A stretch of 64,000 nt of DNA from Minwuia thermotolerans (GCA_021604565.1 BQJF01000002.1:53014-117013), one strand, 5' to 3'; shown: positions 9,165-18,182, counted from the stretch's first letter. A program made the numbers and translations. Notes: a model not told the origin generated them from the sequence alone.

Positions 9165-9644
9165 ATGGCAACCTACGAAACTGTCATGATCGCGCGGCCG
9201 GATATCTCGGCCCAGCAGGTGGAGCAGCTCAACGAGCATTTCACCAACCTGATCAAGGAAAATGGCGGAGACGTGAAGAAGACCGAATACTGGGGTCTTC
9301 GCAGTCTCTCCTATCGCATCAAGAAGAGCCGCAAGGGCCACTATGTCCTGCACAACCTCGACGCCCCGGCGCCGGCGGTGCAGGAGATGGAGCGCCAGAT
9401 GCGTCTGCATGACGATGTTCTGCGTTACATGACCGTGAAGGTCGACGAGCTGGAGGAAGGCCCTTCCGTTCAGATGCAGAGCCGTGGTGGCGGACGTGAC
9501 GGCCGCCGTGGCGGTGGTCGCCCGGGTGACCGGGATCGTGGTCCGCGCCGGGATGGCGACGACCGGGGTCCGCGCCGTGAGGGTGGTAACCGCGAAGGTG
9601 GTGGCCGCGATGGCGGCGAACGCCGTGAGAAGGAGGCCAGCTGA
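9165..9644 (+). CDS. rpsF: 30S ribosomal protein S6 with Gly/Arg-rich tail
   Basis: Small-subunit protein that binds 16S rRNA together with S18. Residues 1 to about 100 are a standard S6 fold (opening [12 protein letters not shown], then [12 protein letters not shown] and a C-terminal RHDD-like segment). The last roughly 55 residues are an unusual low-complexity tail rich in Gly, Arg and Asp with repeated GPRRDG/GPRREG units, making the protein 159 residues. GGAAGGA lies just before the ATG. The stop overlaps the rpsR start by one base, giving tight translational coupling. Confidence 0.97.
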   Translation: MATYETVMIARPDISAQQVEQLNEHFTNLIKENGGDVKKTEYWGLRSLSYRIKKSRKGHYVLHNLDAPAPAVQEMERQMRLHDDVLRYMTVKVDELEEGPSVQMQSRGGGRDGRRGGGRPGDRDRGPRRDGDDRGPRREGGNREGGGRDGGERREKEAS

Positions 9645-9919
9645 TGCAGACCACGACCGAACACAAGGGTGTTGTCCGCTCTGCCGTGAAGGGCGCCCGC
9701 CGTCCGTTCTTCCGCCGCCGCAAGACCTGCCCGTTCACGGGCGAGGGCGCGCCGAAGATCGATTACAAGGACGTGCGGCTGATGCAGCGGTACCTGTCTG
9801 AGCGCGGCAAGATCGTGCCCAGCCGGATCACCGCCGTTTCCGCCAAGAAGCAGCGTGAGCTGGCCCGTGCAATCAAGCGCGCCCGCTTCCTCGCCCTGCT
9901 GCCTTACGTCCAGGACTGA
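9644..9919 (+). CDS. rpsR: 30S ribosomal protein S18
   Basis: A 91-residue basic protein with the family signature running from CPFTGEG through [24 protein letters not shown] and a C-terminal ARFLALLPY motif. It pairs with S6 on the platform of the 30S subunit. It overlaps rpsF by one base and is followed by rplI 31 bases later, the standard rpsF-rpsR-rplI order. Confidence 0.98.
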   Translation: MQTTTEHKGVVRSAVKGARRPFFRRRKTCPFTGEGAPKIDYKDVRLMQRYLSERGKIVPSRITAVSAKKQRELARAIKRARFLALLPYVQD

Positions 9920-9950
9920 CGCAACCCTAGTTGAGGAAGGAGACAGACTG

Positions 9951-10589
9951 ATGAAAGTCATTCTTCTCGAACGGGTCGAAAAACTTGGCCAGATGGGTGA
10001 CGTGGTCACCGTCAAGAACGGCTTCGCCCGCAATTTTCTGCTGCCGCAGGGCAAGGCAGAACGTGCCACCTCTTCGGCGATGGAGGCTTTCGAGTCCCGT
10101 CGTGCGCAGCTTGAGGCACAGAACCTGAAACTGAAGGCAGAGGCCGAAGACCTGGCCGGTCGCATGAACGAGGTTTCGGTCGTGCTGATCCGTCAGTCGT
10201 CCGACAGCGGCCAGCTCTACGGCTCGGTCAACACCCGTGACATCGCCACGGCGGTGACGGAAGCCGGCTACACCATCGACCGCAAGCAGGTTGAACTCGG
10301 GCGTCCGATCAAGACGCTGGGGCTGCATGAGGTTCTGGTGCGGCTGCATCCGGAGGTGACGCTGACCGTCGAGGCCAATGTCGCCCGGTCCGAGGACGAG
10401 GCTGCCGCGCAGGCGCGTGGTGTCGACGTGCTGAATACCGATGACGACGACGATGACGTGCTGGACATCGAAGAGGCTGAAGAGCTGTTCGAGGAAGGTG
10501 CCGCGACCGCCGAGGAACTGGTGGAAGCCATCACCGGCCAGAAGATGGAAGAGCTTGATCCGTCTGAATCGGATCAGCCGGACGTCTGA
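9951..10589 (+). CDS. rplI: 50S ribosomal protein L9 with acidic C-terminal extension
   Basis: The 212-residue product begins MKVILLERVEKLG, the canonical L9 N-terminal rRNA-binding domain (KNGFARNFLLP motif). A central helix and the C-terminal domain end near residue 150. The remaining roughly 60 residues are strongly acidic, with a run of Asp followed by Glu/Ala-rich sequence. The frame is open from 9855, but the ATG at 9951 is right: GAGGAAGGAGA precedes it and the N-terminus matches the family exactly. Confidence 0.97.
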   Translation: MKVILLERVEKLGQMGDVVTVKNGFARNFLLPQGKAERATSSAMEAFESRRAQLEAQNLKLKAEAEDLAGRMNEVSVVLIRQSSDSGQLYGSVNTRDIATAVTEAGYTIDRKQVELGRPIKTLGLHEVLVRLHPEVTLTVEANVARSEDEAAAQARGVDVLNTDDDDDDVLDIEEAEELFEEGAATAEELVEAITGQKMEELDPSESDQPDV

Positions 10590-10620
10590 TACGCCCGTCG
10601 CAGGATTGGTGATTACGTTT

Positions 10621-10660
10621 CGGGGGCGGGAACCATATGGTTTCCGCCCCCGTTTCGTTT
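10621..10660 (+). terminator. Rho-independent terminator after rplI
   Basis: A 16-bp stem with one G-T wobble (10621-10636 with 10637-10652; effectively a small CATATG apex) is followed by TTTCGTTT. It closes the rpsF-rpsR-rplI operon and lies just before the PhzF-family gene. Confidence 0.8.
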
Positions 10661-10684
10661 CACGGCTTGCGTCAGGAGAATTCC

Positions 10685-11530
10685 ATGCATCAGCGTCGCT
10701 TCATCCAGTGTGATGTCTTCACCGACCAGCCGACCAGGGGCAACGGACTGGCTGTCGTTGTCGATGCCGAGGGGCTGGACGACCGGCAGATGCAGGATTT
10801 CGCCGCCTGGACCAATCTGGCGGAGACCACCTTTCTGCTGCCTCCGTCGGATCCGGTGGCTGACTATCAGGTGCGGATCTTCACGCCGACGCGGGAAATG
10901 CCCTTCGCCGGGCATCCGACGCTGGGCAGTTGCGCGGCCTGGCTGCACGCGGGCGGCAAGCCGAAGCGGCATGATCTGGTGCGCCAGCAATGCGCAGTCG
11001 GGATCATCGACATCGACCTTCGCGGTGATGTGCCTGCCTTCGTTGCCCCGCCGACGCGGATCATGCCCATGGACGATGCGCATCTGCAGGCCATTCTGGC
11101 GCGGCTGGAGATTCCCGCCGACAGGGTCCGCGCGACCACGCAACTGGAGAATGGTCCCCTCTGGCAGGTTCTGGAGCTGGCCTCTGCCGACGATGTGCGG
11201 GCGGTCGAGGCCATGCGGGTGCGCTGGCCCGAGTTCAGGGCCATCGGTCTGATCGGCGCGCATCCGGCCGATGGCGAGGCGGACTATGAAGTGCGCATGC
11301 TCGCGCCTTCCAGCGGTATGAGCGAGGACCCGATCACCGGTTCGCTGAACGCCGCCATCGCCCGCTGGTTCCGCAGCCTGGGTCGTCTTGAACGCCCGCT
11401 GCTGATGGCCCAGGGCGGGTGCATCGGCCGTGTCGGACGTGTCCACATCCGCCCTGACGCAACGGATCCCGACCGCATCCTCATCGGCGGCCAGACCCTG
11501 CTGCTGATCGACGGCACGGTCACGCTCTGA
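10685..11530 (+). CDS. PhzF-family isomerase/epimerase-like protein
   Basis: A 281-residue member of the PhzF fold (two diaminopimelate-epimerase-like halves). Family marks are the N-terminal QCDVFTDQPTRGNGLAVV segment with the catalytic-glutamate context NLAETTFLLP, FTPTREMPFAGHPTLG, and DPITGSLNAAIARW in the second half. The frame is open from 10637, but CAGGAGAA precedes the ATG at 10685, which gives the usual family N-terminus. Most PhzF homologues outside phenazine clusters have no known substrate, and no phenazine genes are present here. Confidence 0.85.
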   Translation: MHQRRFIQCDVFTDQPTRGNGLAVVVDAEGLDDRQMQDFAAWTNLAETTFLLPPSDPVADYQVRIFTPTREMPFAGHPTLGSCAAWLHAGGKPKRHDLVRQQCAVGIIDIDLRGDVPAFVAPPTRIMPMDDAHLQAILARLEIPADRVRATTQLENGPLWQVLELASADDVRAVEAMRVRWPEFRAIGLIGAHPADGEADYEVRMLAPSSGMSEDPITGSLNAAIARWFRSLGRLERPLLMAQGGCIGRVGRVHIRPDATDPDRILIGGQTLLLIDGTVTL

Positions 11531-11570
11531 GGCCGGGTTTCACCCTTACCCGATGCCGGAAGGACACCTG

Positions 11571-11609
11571 ACAGGGCGCATTAGTACATCTGGCGACAAG
11601 TGCGCCTGT
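11571..11609. promoter_or_regulatory. Imperfect inverted repeat upstream of the AraC-type gene
   Basis: ACAGGGCGCA (11571-11580) and TGCGCCTGT (11601-11609) are reverse complements apart from one bulged G, with a 20-base spacer. It lies about 80 bases before the AraC-family gene and could be an operator or a leader hairpin. There is no further support. Confidence 0.3.
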
Positions 11610-11691
11610 TCCACCATGGCTGGTCTGGTCTCTAGACTGTCATGCGCGCAACATCTGCGCGCATTGAAGCCTGGGGGGACAGGAGGTCGCG

Positions 11692-12717
11692 ATGATCAGT
11701 GCAATGGAAAGTCGAACGCCCCCCATGTCGGCCGCCACGGTCGTTGCCGACATAAGCCGGATGCCGACCGCACAGCGCATCGGTGCCTGGACGGAATCGA
11801 TCTACGAACATTATTACCCGCTTGACCTGACGCCGACCGGGGACGGGTTCCGGCATGGCGAGCTCAGGATTCTTGACCTGCCCGGCATCAGGCTCGGCGC
11901 ACTGGACAGTGACGGCTACACGGTGCACCGGCGACGGAACCACGTGGCATCCAACGGTTCCGATTTCTATTTCATTCCGGTTCCGCTGCACCACGCACTT
12001 GGCCTGCAGCAGGATGGTCGGGATACGGTGCTGAACCCCGGCGAGGCCGCCGTGATCAATACCAGCAATGCCTACGCCTATCTGCAGAACACCCGGAACC
12101 GGGTCGCCACGCTTCGCCTTGACGGGCCGGGTGTGCGGGCACGGGTGCCCTTCGTCGATGACCTGGTTGCCGTTCCCTTTCGCCGCGACGCGGTGCTCAC
12201 CGGCGTGATGGTCGATTTCGTGCTGTCGGTGTTGCGCTGTGCGGATGATCTCGATTCATGGTCCGCGCAGGTATTGTCCGACCAGATGCTGGACCTGATC
12301 GGACTGGCACTGACGGCGGATGCCGATGCGGGCGAGAGCGGTGAAACATCTGTCAGGCTGGCGCATATCCGCCGCATCATGCGCGAGATCGATACAAATC
12401 TGGGGCAGTTCGATCTGGGCGTCGAAGTGATCGCGGACTCGCTGGGACTGTCGCGCCGCTATGTGCAGCGGCTGGTGGCGGAGCGGGGCGAGACGGTGTC
12501 CGGCCTGATCCGTGACCGGCGCATCGCCGCGGCCCGCCGCCGACTGGCAGATCCGGCGCTTTCAGGGGTATCCGTTGCAAGTATCGGCCATGCGGTCGGC
12601 TTTGCGGATTCAACGCGTTTCAGCCGCGTGTTTCGTGAGGTCACGGACCGCTCCCCCGGCGAATACAGGCGCGAATTCCAGGCCGGTATCCGGTCCTCTG
12701 CGGTGACCGCGGACTGA
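11692..12717 (+). CDS. AraC-family transcriptional regulator
   Basis: A 341-residue regulator. The N-terminal roughly 210 residues look like the AraC-binding-like sensor domain of the NahR/FeaR-type group. The C-terminal roughly 110 residues contain the paired helix-turn-helix AraC domain (EVIADSLGLSRRYVQRL for the first helix pair; VASIGHAVGFADSTRFSRVFR for the second, ending with a SPGEYRR motif). The start has a good AGGAGG eight bases upstream. No effector can be inferred. The next gene on the same strand is cfa, 146 bases away, and could be a target, but no direct evidence shows it. Confidence 0.9.
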   Translation: MISAMESRTPPMSAATVVADISRMPTAQRIGAWTESIYEHYYPLDLTPTGDGFRHGELRILDLPGIRLGALDSDGYTVHRRRNHVASNGSDFYFIPVPLHHALGLQQDGRDTVLNPGEAAVINTSNAYAYLQNTRNRVATLRLDGPGVRARVPFVDDLVAVPFRRDAVLTGVMVDFVLSVLRCADDLDSWSAQVLSDQMLDLIGLALTADADAGESGETSVRLAHIRRIMREIDTNLGQFDLGVEVIADSLGLSRRYVQRLVAERGETVSGLIRDRRIAAARRRLADPALSGVSVASIGHAVGFADSTRFSRVFREVTDRSPGEYRREFQAGIRSSAVTAD

Positions 12718-12863
12718 ACTGTCACGGGCATTTGTACCGTGTGTGCGCCGCCGCCTGCAGGCGCTCCCGGAAGCGGCAAGCGGTATCCGGATGCATCAGA
12801 CAGTTGCGGCAGAGCCACTGCGTTGGCTATTTTCAGAAGGGTTAACGAACCAAGAGGGCGATC

Positions 12864-14126
12864 ATGAACGCGCTCGCACGGAAATATCTGGGGCGGCTGA
12901 TACAGGTCGGTGAGCTTACGGTCATCGACCATACCGGCATGGCAACCGTCTTCCGCGGGGAGACCCCCGGCAGGAAGTCGACCATTCGCCTGCATGACCG
13001 GAAGCTGGCGTTCGAGATGGCGATCCGGCCCCGGCTTGCGGTGGGCGAGGCCTATATGGACGGTCGTCTGACCATCGAGGAAGGCACGCTATACGACTTC
13101 CTTGATCTTGCGGTTTCCAATCTCGCCCTGCTGAACCATCAGGAAACCCGCCTTGGCCGGATGGTACGTCGCTCCGCCACCGTGCTCGACCGCTACAATC
13201 CGGTTGGCCGCGCGCAGCAGAACGTGGCGCATCACTATGACCTGTCCGACGAGCTGTTCGACCTGTTCCTGGATGCGGACCGCCAATATTCCTGCGCCTA
13301 CTACCGCACACCTGATGACACGCTGGAGGCCGCGCAGGACCAGAAGAAGCGCCACATCGCGGCCAAGCTGATGCTGCGTCCGGGTCAGAGGGTGCTGGAT
13401 ATCGGCTGCGGCTGGGGCGGCATGGCGCTCTATCTCGCCTCTGTGGAGGACGTCGAGGTCACTGGCGTCACCCTGTCGAAGGAACAGCATGCCGTTGCCA
13501 CCCGCCGCGCGCGGGAGGCAGGTCTGGATCACCGGGTCACTTTCAAGCTGCAGGACTATCGCCACGAGGAAGGGCCCTACGACCGCATCGTCTCCGTCGG
13601 GATGTTCGAGCATGTGGGCAACCTGCACTACCACGAATTCTTCGCGAAGGTGCATGACCTGCTGACACCGGAAGGCATTGCCCTGTTGCACACCATCGGC
13701 TGTGCCGACCCGCCGGGACCCGTGGCCTCATGGATCCGGAAGTACATCTTCCCCGGCGGCTATCTGCCGAGCCTGAGCGAGATCCTGCCGCACCTCGAAC
13801 AGCTCGGTCTCTGGCTCAGCGACTTCGAGAGCCTGCGGACGCACTACGCCGAGACGCTGAAGGACTGGAACGAGAGGTTCCAGATGCATCGCGAGCATGT
13901 TCGCGACAACCTGTACGACGAGCGGTTCTGCCGGATGTGGGAGTTCTATCTGCAATCCTGCGAGGCGAATTTCCGCAAGTCATGGCTGACGGTCTTCCAG
14001 TTGCAGATGACCCGGTCGATCGACGCAGTGCCCTATACCCGTGACTACATGTTCGATTGGGAACGCCAGTCACCACCCGCAACCCCGATCGCGCCACCGA
14101 AGCGGGACGTGCCGGAGGTTCACTGA
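12864..14126 (+). CDS. cfa: Cyclopropane-fatty-acyl-phospholipid synthase
   Basis: Transfers a methylene group from S-adenosylmethionine to unsaturated phospholipid acyl chains, a membrane stress adaptation; peripheral on the inner membrane. The 420-residue protein has an N-terminal lipid-binding region and a C-terminal Rossmann methyltransferase domain with the SAM motif VLDIGCGWGG (about 177-186), NVAHHYDLSDELF and MFEHVG. It ends 12 bases from the convergent NtrC-type regulator; a small CTGAGC/GCTCAG hairpin spans both stop codons. Confidence 0.95.
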   Translation: MNALARKYLGRLIQVGELTVIDHTGMATVFRGETPGRKSTIRLHDRKLAFEMAIRPRLAVGEAYMDGRLTIEEGTLYDFLDLAVSNLALLNHQETRLGRMVRRSATVLDRYNPVGRAQQNVAHHYDLSDELFDLFLDADRQYSCAYYRTPDDTLEAAQDQKKRHIAAKLMLRPGQRVLDIGCGWGGMALYLASVEDVEVTGVTLSKEQHAVATRRAREAGLDHRVTFKLQDYRHEEGPYDRIVSVGMFEHVGNLHYHEFFAKVHDLLTPEGIALLHTIGCADPPGPVASWIRKYIFPGGYLPSLSEILPHLEQLGLWLSDFESLRTHYAETLKDWNERFQMHREHVRDNLYDERFCRMWEFYLQSCEANFRKSWLTVFQLQMTRSIDAVPYTRDYMFDWERQSPPATPIAPPKRDVPEVH

Positions 14127-14138
14127 GCCTGCTGACGC

Positions 14139-15566
14139 TCAGTCGGCGGCGTCCTCTTCCTCCAGCTCCCCGATCTTGCGGTAGAGGGTGGAGCGGCCGA
14201 TCTTCAGGCGGCGTGCGATCTCCGACATCTGCCCGTCGTAGTGTTTCAGGGCATGGCGGATCACATCGCCCTCGATCTGTTCCAGGGGCCGGACGTGGCC
14301 TTCATTGTCATGCAGGTTGAGGATCGGCTTGCCGGTTGAAACACCATCGCCGGTCTCCATCGGCGCCTGACCGCCGGGCATTGGCTGCTTGCCGGTGATC
14401 TGCGGGAAGTCCTGCGGCGTCAGCATGGTGTCCTCCGCCAGCACCACGGCACGGAACACCGCGTTCTCCAACTGGCGGACATTGCCGGGCCAGTCGTGGT
14501 CGCACAGGTGCGCCATCGCCTCCGCCGTCACGCCCTGGATGTTCTTGTTCTCGCTGGCGGCGAAGGTGCGGGTGAAATGGTTGATCAGGTCCGGCACATC
14601 CTCCGGCCGTTCGCGCAGCGACGGCAGGGTGATCGGAAAGACGTTCAGGCGGTAATAGAGGTCTTCGCGAAAGGTGCCTTCGCTGACCATCTGCGAGAGC
14701 TGGCGGTTGGTGGCCGAGATCAGTCGGATGTCCACCTTGACCGGGCGGCTTGCCCCCACCGGATCGATTTCCCCCTGCTGCAGCGCGCGCAGCAGCTTCA
14801 CCTGCATGTCCAGCTTCAGCTCGCCGATCTCGTCGAGGAACAGGGTACCGGTCGTCGCCTCCTGAAACTTGCCGATGGACTTGGCCGATGCCCCGGTGAA
14901 GGAGCCCTTCTCGTGCCCGAACAGGATGCTTTCGACCAGATTGTCCGGGATTGCACCGCAGTTGACGGTGACGAAGGGGCGTCCCGCGCGTTCGCTGGTG
15001 CCCTGGATGGCGCGGGCAACCATTTCCTTGCCGACGCCCGATTCACCCTCGATCAGGATCGGAATGTTCGACGACGCGCCCCGCTGGGCCAGATGAATGG
15101 CGGCCTGCATGGAGGCGCTGTTGCCGATCAGGTCGTCGAAGGTCATTTCCCCCGACATGCGCCGGTGCAGGCGCGAGATCTCGCCGGTCAGGGTGCTGAG
15201 CTTGAGTGAGTTCTCCAGCGTGACCCGGATCCGCTCCGGCGCCGCTGGCTTGACCATGAAGTCGGAGGCACCGGCCCGCATGGCCTTGACCACGGTATCC
15301 ACACCACCGTGCGCGGTCAGCACGACGATGGGCAGTTCGGGCCGTAGCGGGCGAACCTGCTCCAGCACCTCCAGCCCGTCCACCTCCGGCATTACCAGAT
15401 CCAGCAGCACCACATCGACGCTGGCACGCTGCTCACCGGTCAGAAGCGCGATGGCTGCGGCGCCGCCGTCGGCCTTCTCCACCCGGAATCCGGCCTTCGT
15501 CACGACACTTTCCAGCAATCTCAACTGTGTGGGATCGTCATCGACAACTAGAACGGTTCGCGCCAT
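14139..15566 (-). CDS. Sigma-54-dependent NtrC-type response regulator
   Basis: A 475-residue activator in three parts. A receiver domain begins TVLVVDDDP with phosphoacceptor Asp56. An AAA+ domain contains Walker A GESGVGKEM and the sigma-54 contact loop written GSFTGA rather than GAFTGA. A Fis-type helix-turn-helix closes the protein (EIARRLKIGRSTLYRKI). The frame is open far upstream to 16118, but that extension does not resemble any domain; the ATG at 15566 gives a normal receiver N-terminus, and an ATG pair near 15617 is an alternative. No histidine kinase gene adjoins it, so it is an orphan here. It diverges from the epimerase operon. Confidence 0.92.
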   Translation of the reverse strand: MARTVLVVDDDPTQLRLLESVVTKAGFRVEKADGGAAAIALLTGEQRASVDVVLLDLVMPEVDGLEVLEQVRPLRPELPIVVLTAHGGVDTVVKAMRAGASDFMVKPAAPERIRVTLENSLKLSTLTGEISRLHRRMSGEMTFDDLIGNSASMQAAIHLAQRGASSNIPILIEGESGVGKEMVARAIQGTSERAGRPFVTVNCGAIPDNLVESILFGHEKGSFTGASAKSIGKFQEATTGTLFLDEIGELKLDMQVKLLRALQQGEIDPVGASRPVKVDIRLISATNRQLSQMVSEGTFREDLYYRLNVFPITLPSLRERPEDVPDLINHFTRTFAASENKNIQGVTAEAMAHLCDHDWPGNVRQLENAVFRAVVLAEDTMLTPQDFPQITGKQPMPGGQAPMETGDGVSTGKPILNLHDNEGHVRPLEQIEGDVIRHALKHYDGQMSEIARRLKIGRSTLYRKIGELEEEDAAD

Positions 15567-15749
15567 GTGGTGGGGTCCGGCCTCTGCTGCACATTCCCGG
15601 GCGGCATTCATCATTGCGCCGCTCTCATGTTTCAATATGGGACATCTGGCGCGGATGAGCAAGGCATTCCTGTTCAGAAGACAGGTGAAATGCGGCGGCA
15701 GCGAAACTATGGTGCAGCGCATTAGAGGTATTGTGGTGGTGAGTTTGAA

Positions 15750-16733
15750 ATGACCATTCTGGTGACGGGTGCGGCAGGATTCATCGGGTTCCATGTGGCC
15801 AGCAGGTTGCTGGCGCGTGGCGACCGGGTCATCGGGCTCGACAATCTGAACGACTATTACGACGTCGGGCTGAAGCGGGACCGGCTGGCCATGCTGCAGG
15901 CGCAGTCCGGGTTCGATTTCATCCAGACCGACATTGCCGATTTCGAGGGGCTGAAGATCGCGCTGTCCGAAGCCGGTCCGCTGCGGGGCATCGTGCATCT
16001 GGCGGCGCAGGCCGGTGTCCGCTATTCGCTGACCAATCCGCACGCCTACCTGCAGGCCAACCTGGCCGGGCACCTGAACATGCTGGAGATCGCCCGCCAC
16101 TGCGACGGCCTGGAACACATGGTCTATGCCAGTTCATCCTCCGTCTATGGCGGCAACAGGGATCTGCCCTTTTCGGTGGATGACCGGGTCGATCACCCGG
16201 TCTCGCTCTATGCCGCGACGAAGAAGGCCGATGAGCTGATGAGCCACTGCTACGCCCATCTCTACCGCACGCCGCAGACCGGCCTCAGGTTCTTCACCGT
16301 CTATGGCCCCTGGGGACGGCCGGACATGGCGATGTGGCTGTTCACGAAGGCGATCCTGGCCGGGGAGCCGATCCGCGTTTTCAACAATGGTGCGATGCAG
16401 CGCGACTTCACATATATCGACGACATCGTAACCGGCGTTGTCGCGTCCCTGGACAATCCTCCCGCTGACGGTGGTGAGGGAAAGCCGCCCTATCGCGTCT
16501 ACAACATCGGCAATCACAAGGCCGAGCCGCTGATGCGGATGATCGGCCTGATCGAGGATGCGCTGGGGCGCAAGGCCGAGAAGATCATGGAGCCGATGCA
16601 GCCCGGCGACGTGCCCGCGACCTATGCGGATATCGAGGCGATCCGGCGCGATCTGGGTTTCGAGCCATCGACACCGATCGATGTGGGCATTCCGGCCTTC
16701 ATCGACTGGTACAAGACATATCACGGAGTCTGA
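15750..16733 (+). CDS. NAD-dependent nucleotide-sugar epimerase (UDP-glucuronate 4-epimerase-like)
   Basis: A 327-residue extended SDR. It has the N-terminal GAAGFIGFHVA dinucleotide motif, the GLDNLNDYYD segment typical of the UDP-glucuronate epimerase (LpsL/CapI) group, the catalytic YAATK, and FTVYGPWGRPDMA. It likely makes UDP-galacturonate for lipopolysaccharide or capsule. It is the first gene of an apparent operon: the first hotdog protein starts six bases after its stop. Confidence 0.88.
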   Translation: MTILVTGAAGFIGFHVASRLLARGDRVIGLDNLNDYYDVGLKRDRLAMLQAQSGFDFIQTDIADFEGLKIALSEAGPLRGIVHLAAQAGVRYSLTNPHAYLQANLAGHLNMLEIARHCDGLEHMVYASSSSVYGGNRDLPFSVDDRVDHPVSLYAATKKADELMSHCYAHLYRTPQTGLRFFTVYGPWGRPDMAMWLFTKAILAGEPIRVFNNGAMQRDFTYIDDIVTGVVASLDNPPADGGEGKPPYRVYNIGNHKAEPLMRMIGLIEDALGRKAEKIMEPMQPGDVPATYADIEAIRRDLGFEPSTPIDVGIPAFIDWYKTYHGV

Positions 16734-16739
16734 AACTGA

Positions 16740-17204
16740 ATGGATGTTGATCCGAAATCGCTGACCTGGGCCGAAAAGCTGGCAATGATGCTGGAGAACA
16801 GCCAGGGACAGGCGAAGGCCCTGGGTCTGGCGCTGGAGAGCGCCAAGCGGGAACGCACGGTGCTGCGGCTGCCGTGGCAGGAGACGCTGGTGGGCAATCC
16901 GGCGACGCGGGTGCTGCATGGCGGGGTGATCACGACACTGATCGATTCCGCCTGCGGCTATTCCCTGATGAGCTACTTCGAGACCCTTCCCGACATTGCG
17001 ACGCTGGACCTGCGTATCGACTATCTGCAACCGGCGGAGCCGGACAGGGACGTGTTCGCGGGGGCGGAAGTCTACAAGGTGACGTCGTCCATCGCGTTCC
17101 TGCGCGCCACAGCCTTCCAGACCGAAGGCGATCCGATTGCCAATGCGGTCGCCACATTCATGCTGGGTGCGAACGCGCCCAAGTACAACGCCAGACAGGG
17201 TTGA
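16740..17204 (+). CDS. PaaI-type hotdog thioesterase 1
   Basis: A 154-residue single hotdog domain. The catalytic helix motif reads LHGGVITTLID, placing Asp at the usual PaaI nucleophile/base position. The C-terminal half has the DLRIDYLQPA strand and a TSSIAFLRATAF strand. The likely reaction is hydrolysis of an acyl-CoA, substrate unknown. It is the first of three consecutive hotdog genes and is tightly packed between the epimerase and the second copy. Confidence 0.85.
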   Translation: MDVDPKSLTWAEKLAMMLENSQGQAKALGLALESAKRERTVLRLPWQETLVGNPATRVLHGGVITTLIDSACGYSLMSYFETLPDIATLDLRIDYLQPAEPDRDVFAGAEVYKVTSSIAFLRATAFQTEGDPIANAVATFMLGANAPKYNARQG

Positions 17205-17208
17205 GTTG

Positions 17209-17658
17209 ATGACAACGACGATAGTGGACGCGGTGAAGGCTGCGCGGGAAAGCGGCGACTACCAGTCCGTGCTGGACAGCATTCCCTACATGAAATTCCT
17301 CGGTCTGGTGGTCGAGCCGGACACTGCGGGTCCGATCTGCCGGATGCCGGGCAGTGACCACATCATCGGCAACCCGGTGCTGCCCGCCATCCACGGCGGC
17401 GTCGTCGGTGCATTGCTGGAGTCCACCGCGATCATGCACATCATGTGGTCGCACGAGAGCCTGCATGTGCCGAAGATCATCAACCTGACCGTGGAATACC
17501 TGCGCTCCGCCCGTGTCGTGGACACCTACGCCCAGGCGATCATCACCAAGCAGGGCCGCCGCATCGCCAACATGCGGGTGGAGGCCTGGCAGGCCGACCG
17601 GGCCAAGCCGGTTGCGGCTGCGCACGCGCATTTCCTGCTGCCGCGGGCAGAGGACTGA
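17209..17658 (+). CDS. PaaI-type hotdog thioesterase 2
   Basis: A 149-residue hotdog protein starting four bases after the previous gene. Its catalytic helix reads IHGGVVGALLEST, so it has Glu where copies 1 and 3 have Asp, a pattern more like Arthrobacter-type 4-hydroxybenzoyl-CoA thioesterases. The frame is open from 17137, but the ATG at 17209 avoids overlap and yields a normal N-terminus. It overlaps copy 3 by one base (TGATG). Confidence 0.83.
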   Translation: MTTTIVDAVKAARESGDYQSVLDSIPYMKFLGLVVEPDTAGPICRMPGSDHIIGNPVLPAIHGGVVGALLESTAIMHIMWSHESLHVPKIINLTVEYLRSARVVDTYAQAIITKQGRRIANMRVEAWQADRAKPVAAAHAHFLLPRAED

Positions 17659-18152
17659 TGGCGGACGGCGATCAGATCGTGCGCCCGGAGTGGGCGAGGT
17701 TTCCGGCGGTTTCCATCGCTGGAATGAATGAACTGGAAGAGACGATTCCGCAGATCAGGGCACTGGGAATCCAGGTCGTGTCCATGGCGGGATCGGAGGC
17801 CGTGTCACGGCTGCCCTATCACCCGCAACTGGTGGGTGATCCGGAGACCGGTGTGGTGCACGGCGGGGTCATCACCACGCAGATCGACAATCTCTGTGCC
17901 GTGGCGCTGCACTCCCGCATAGGTCACTATGTACCCTGTGTGACGATAGACCTTAGGGTCGAGTACCTGAAGCCCTCTGCGCCCGGGCTGGATGTCTTCG
18001 CCCGTGCGGTGTGCCGCAAGGTGACAAGCCAGGTGGCGTTCATTTCCGCGACCGCCTGGAACGAGGACGAGAATGATCCGATAGCCCTGGCGTCCTGTAC
18101 CTACATGCTGTTGCCGGAACGCGAGTCCACCGTTTCCGGCGGCCGCAACTGA
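17658..18152 (+). CDS. PaaI-type hotdog thioesterase 3
   Basis: A 164-residue hotdog protein translationally coupled to copy 2 by a TGATG overlap. The catalytic helix reads VHGGVITTQIDN, with Asp at the active position. Strands match copy 1 more closely than copy 2 (DLRVEYLKPS, TSQVAFISATAW). Copies 1 and 3 probably share a more recent ancestor, with copy 2 separate; they may form mixed oligomers. The substrate is unknown. A 30-base gap separates it from pepF. Confidence 0.83.
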   Translation: MADGDQIVRPEWARFPAVSIAGMNELEETIPQIRALGIQVVSMAGSEAVSRLPYHPQLVGDPETGVVHGGVITTQIDNLCAVALHSRIGHYVPCVTIDLRVEYLKPSAPGLDVFARAVCRKVTSQVAFISATAWNEDENDPIALASCTYMLLPERESTVSGGRN

Positions 18153-18182
18153 CCCCTTTCTCGACGTGCGGGAGCACCTGCG

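Noticed and set aside
15567..16118. N-terminal extension of the NtrC-type regulator
   Set aside because: The frame stays open, but the extension overlaps the divergent epimerase gene and has no domain; the receiver domain begins at the ATG at 15566.
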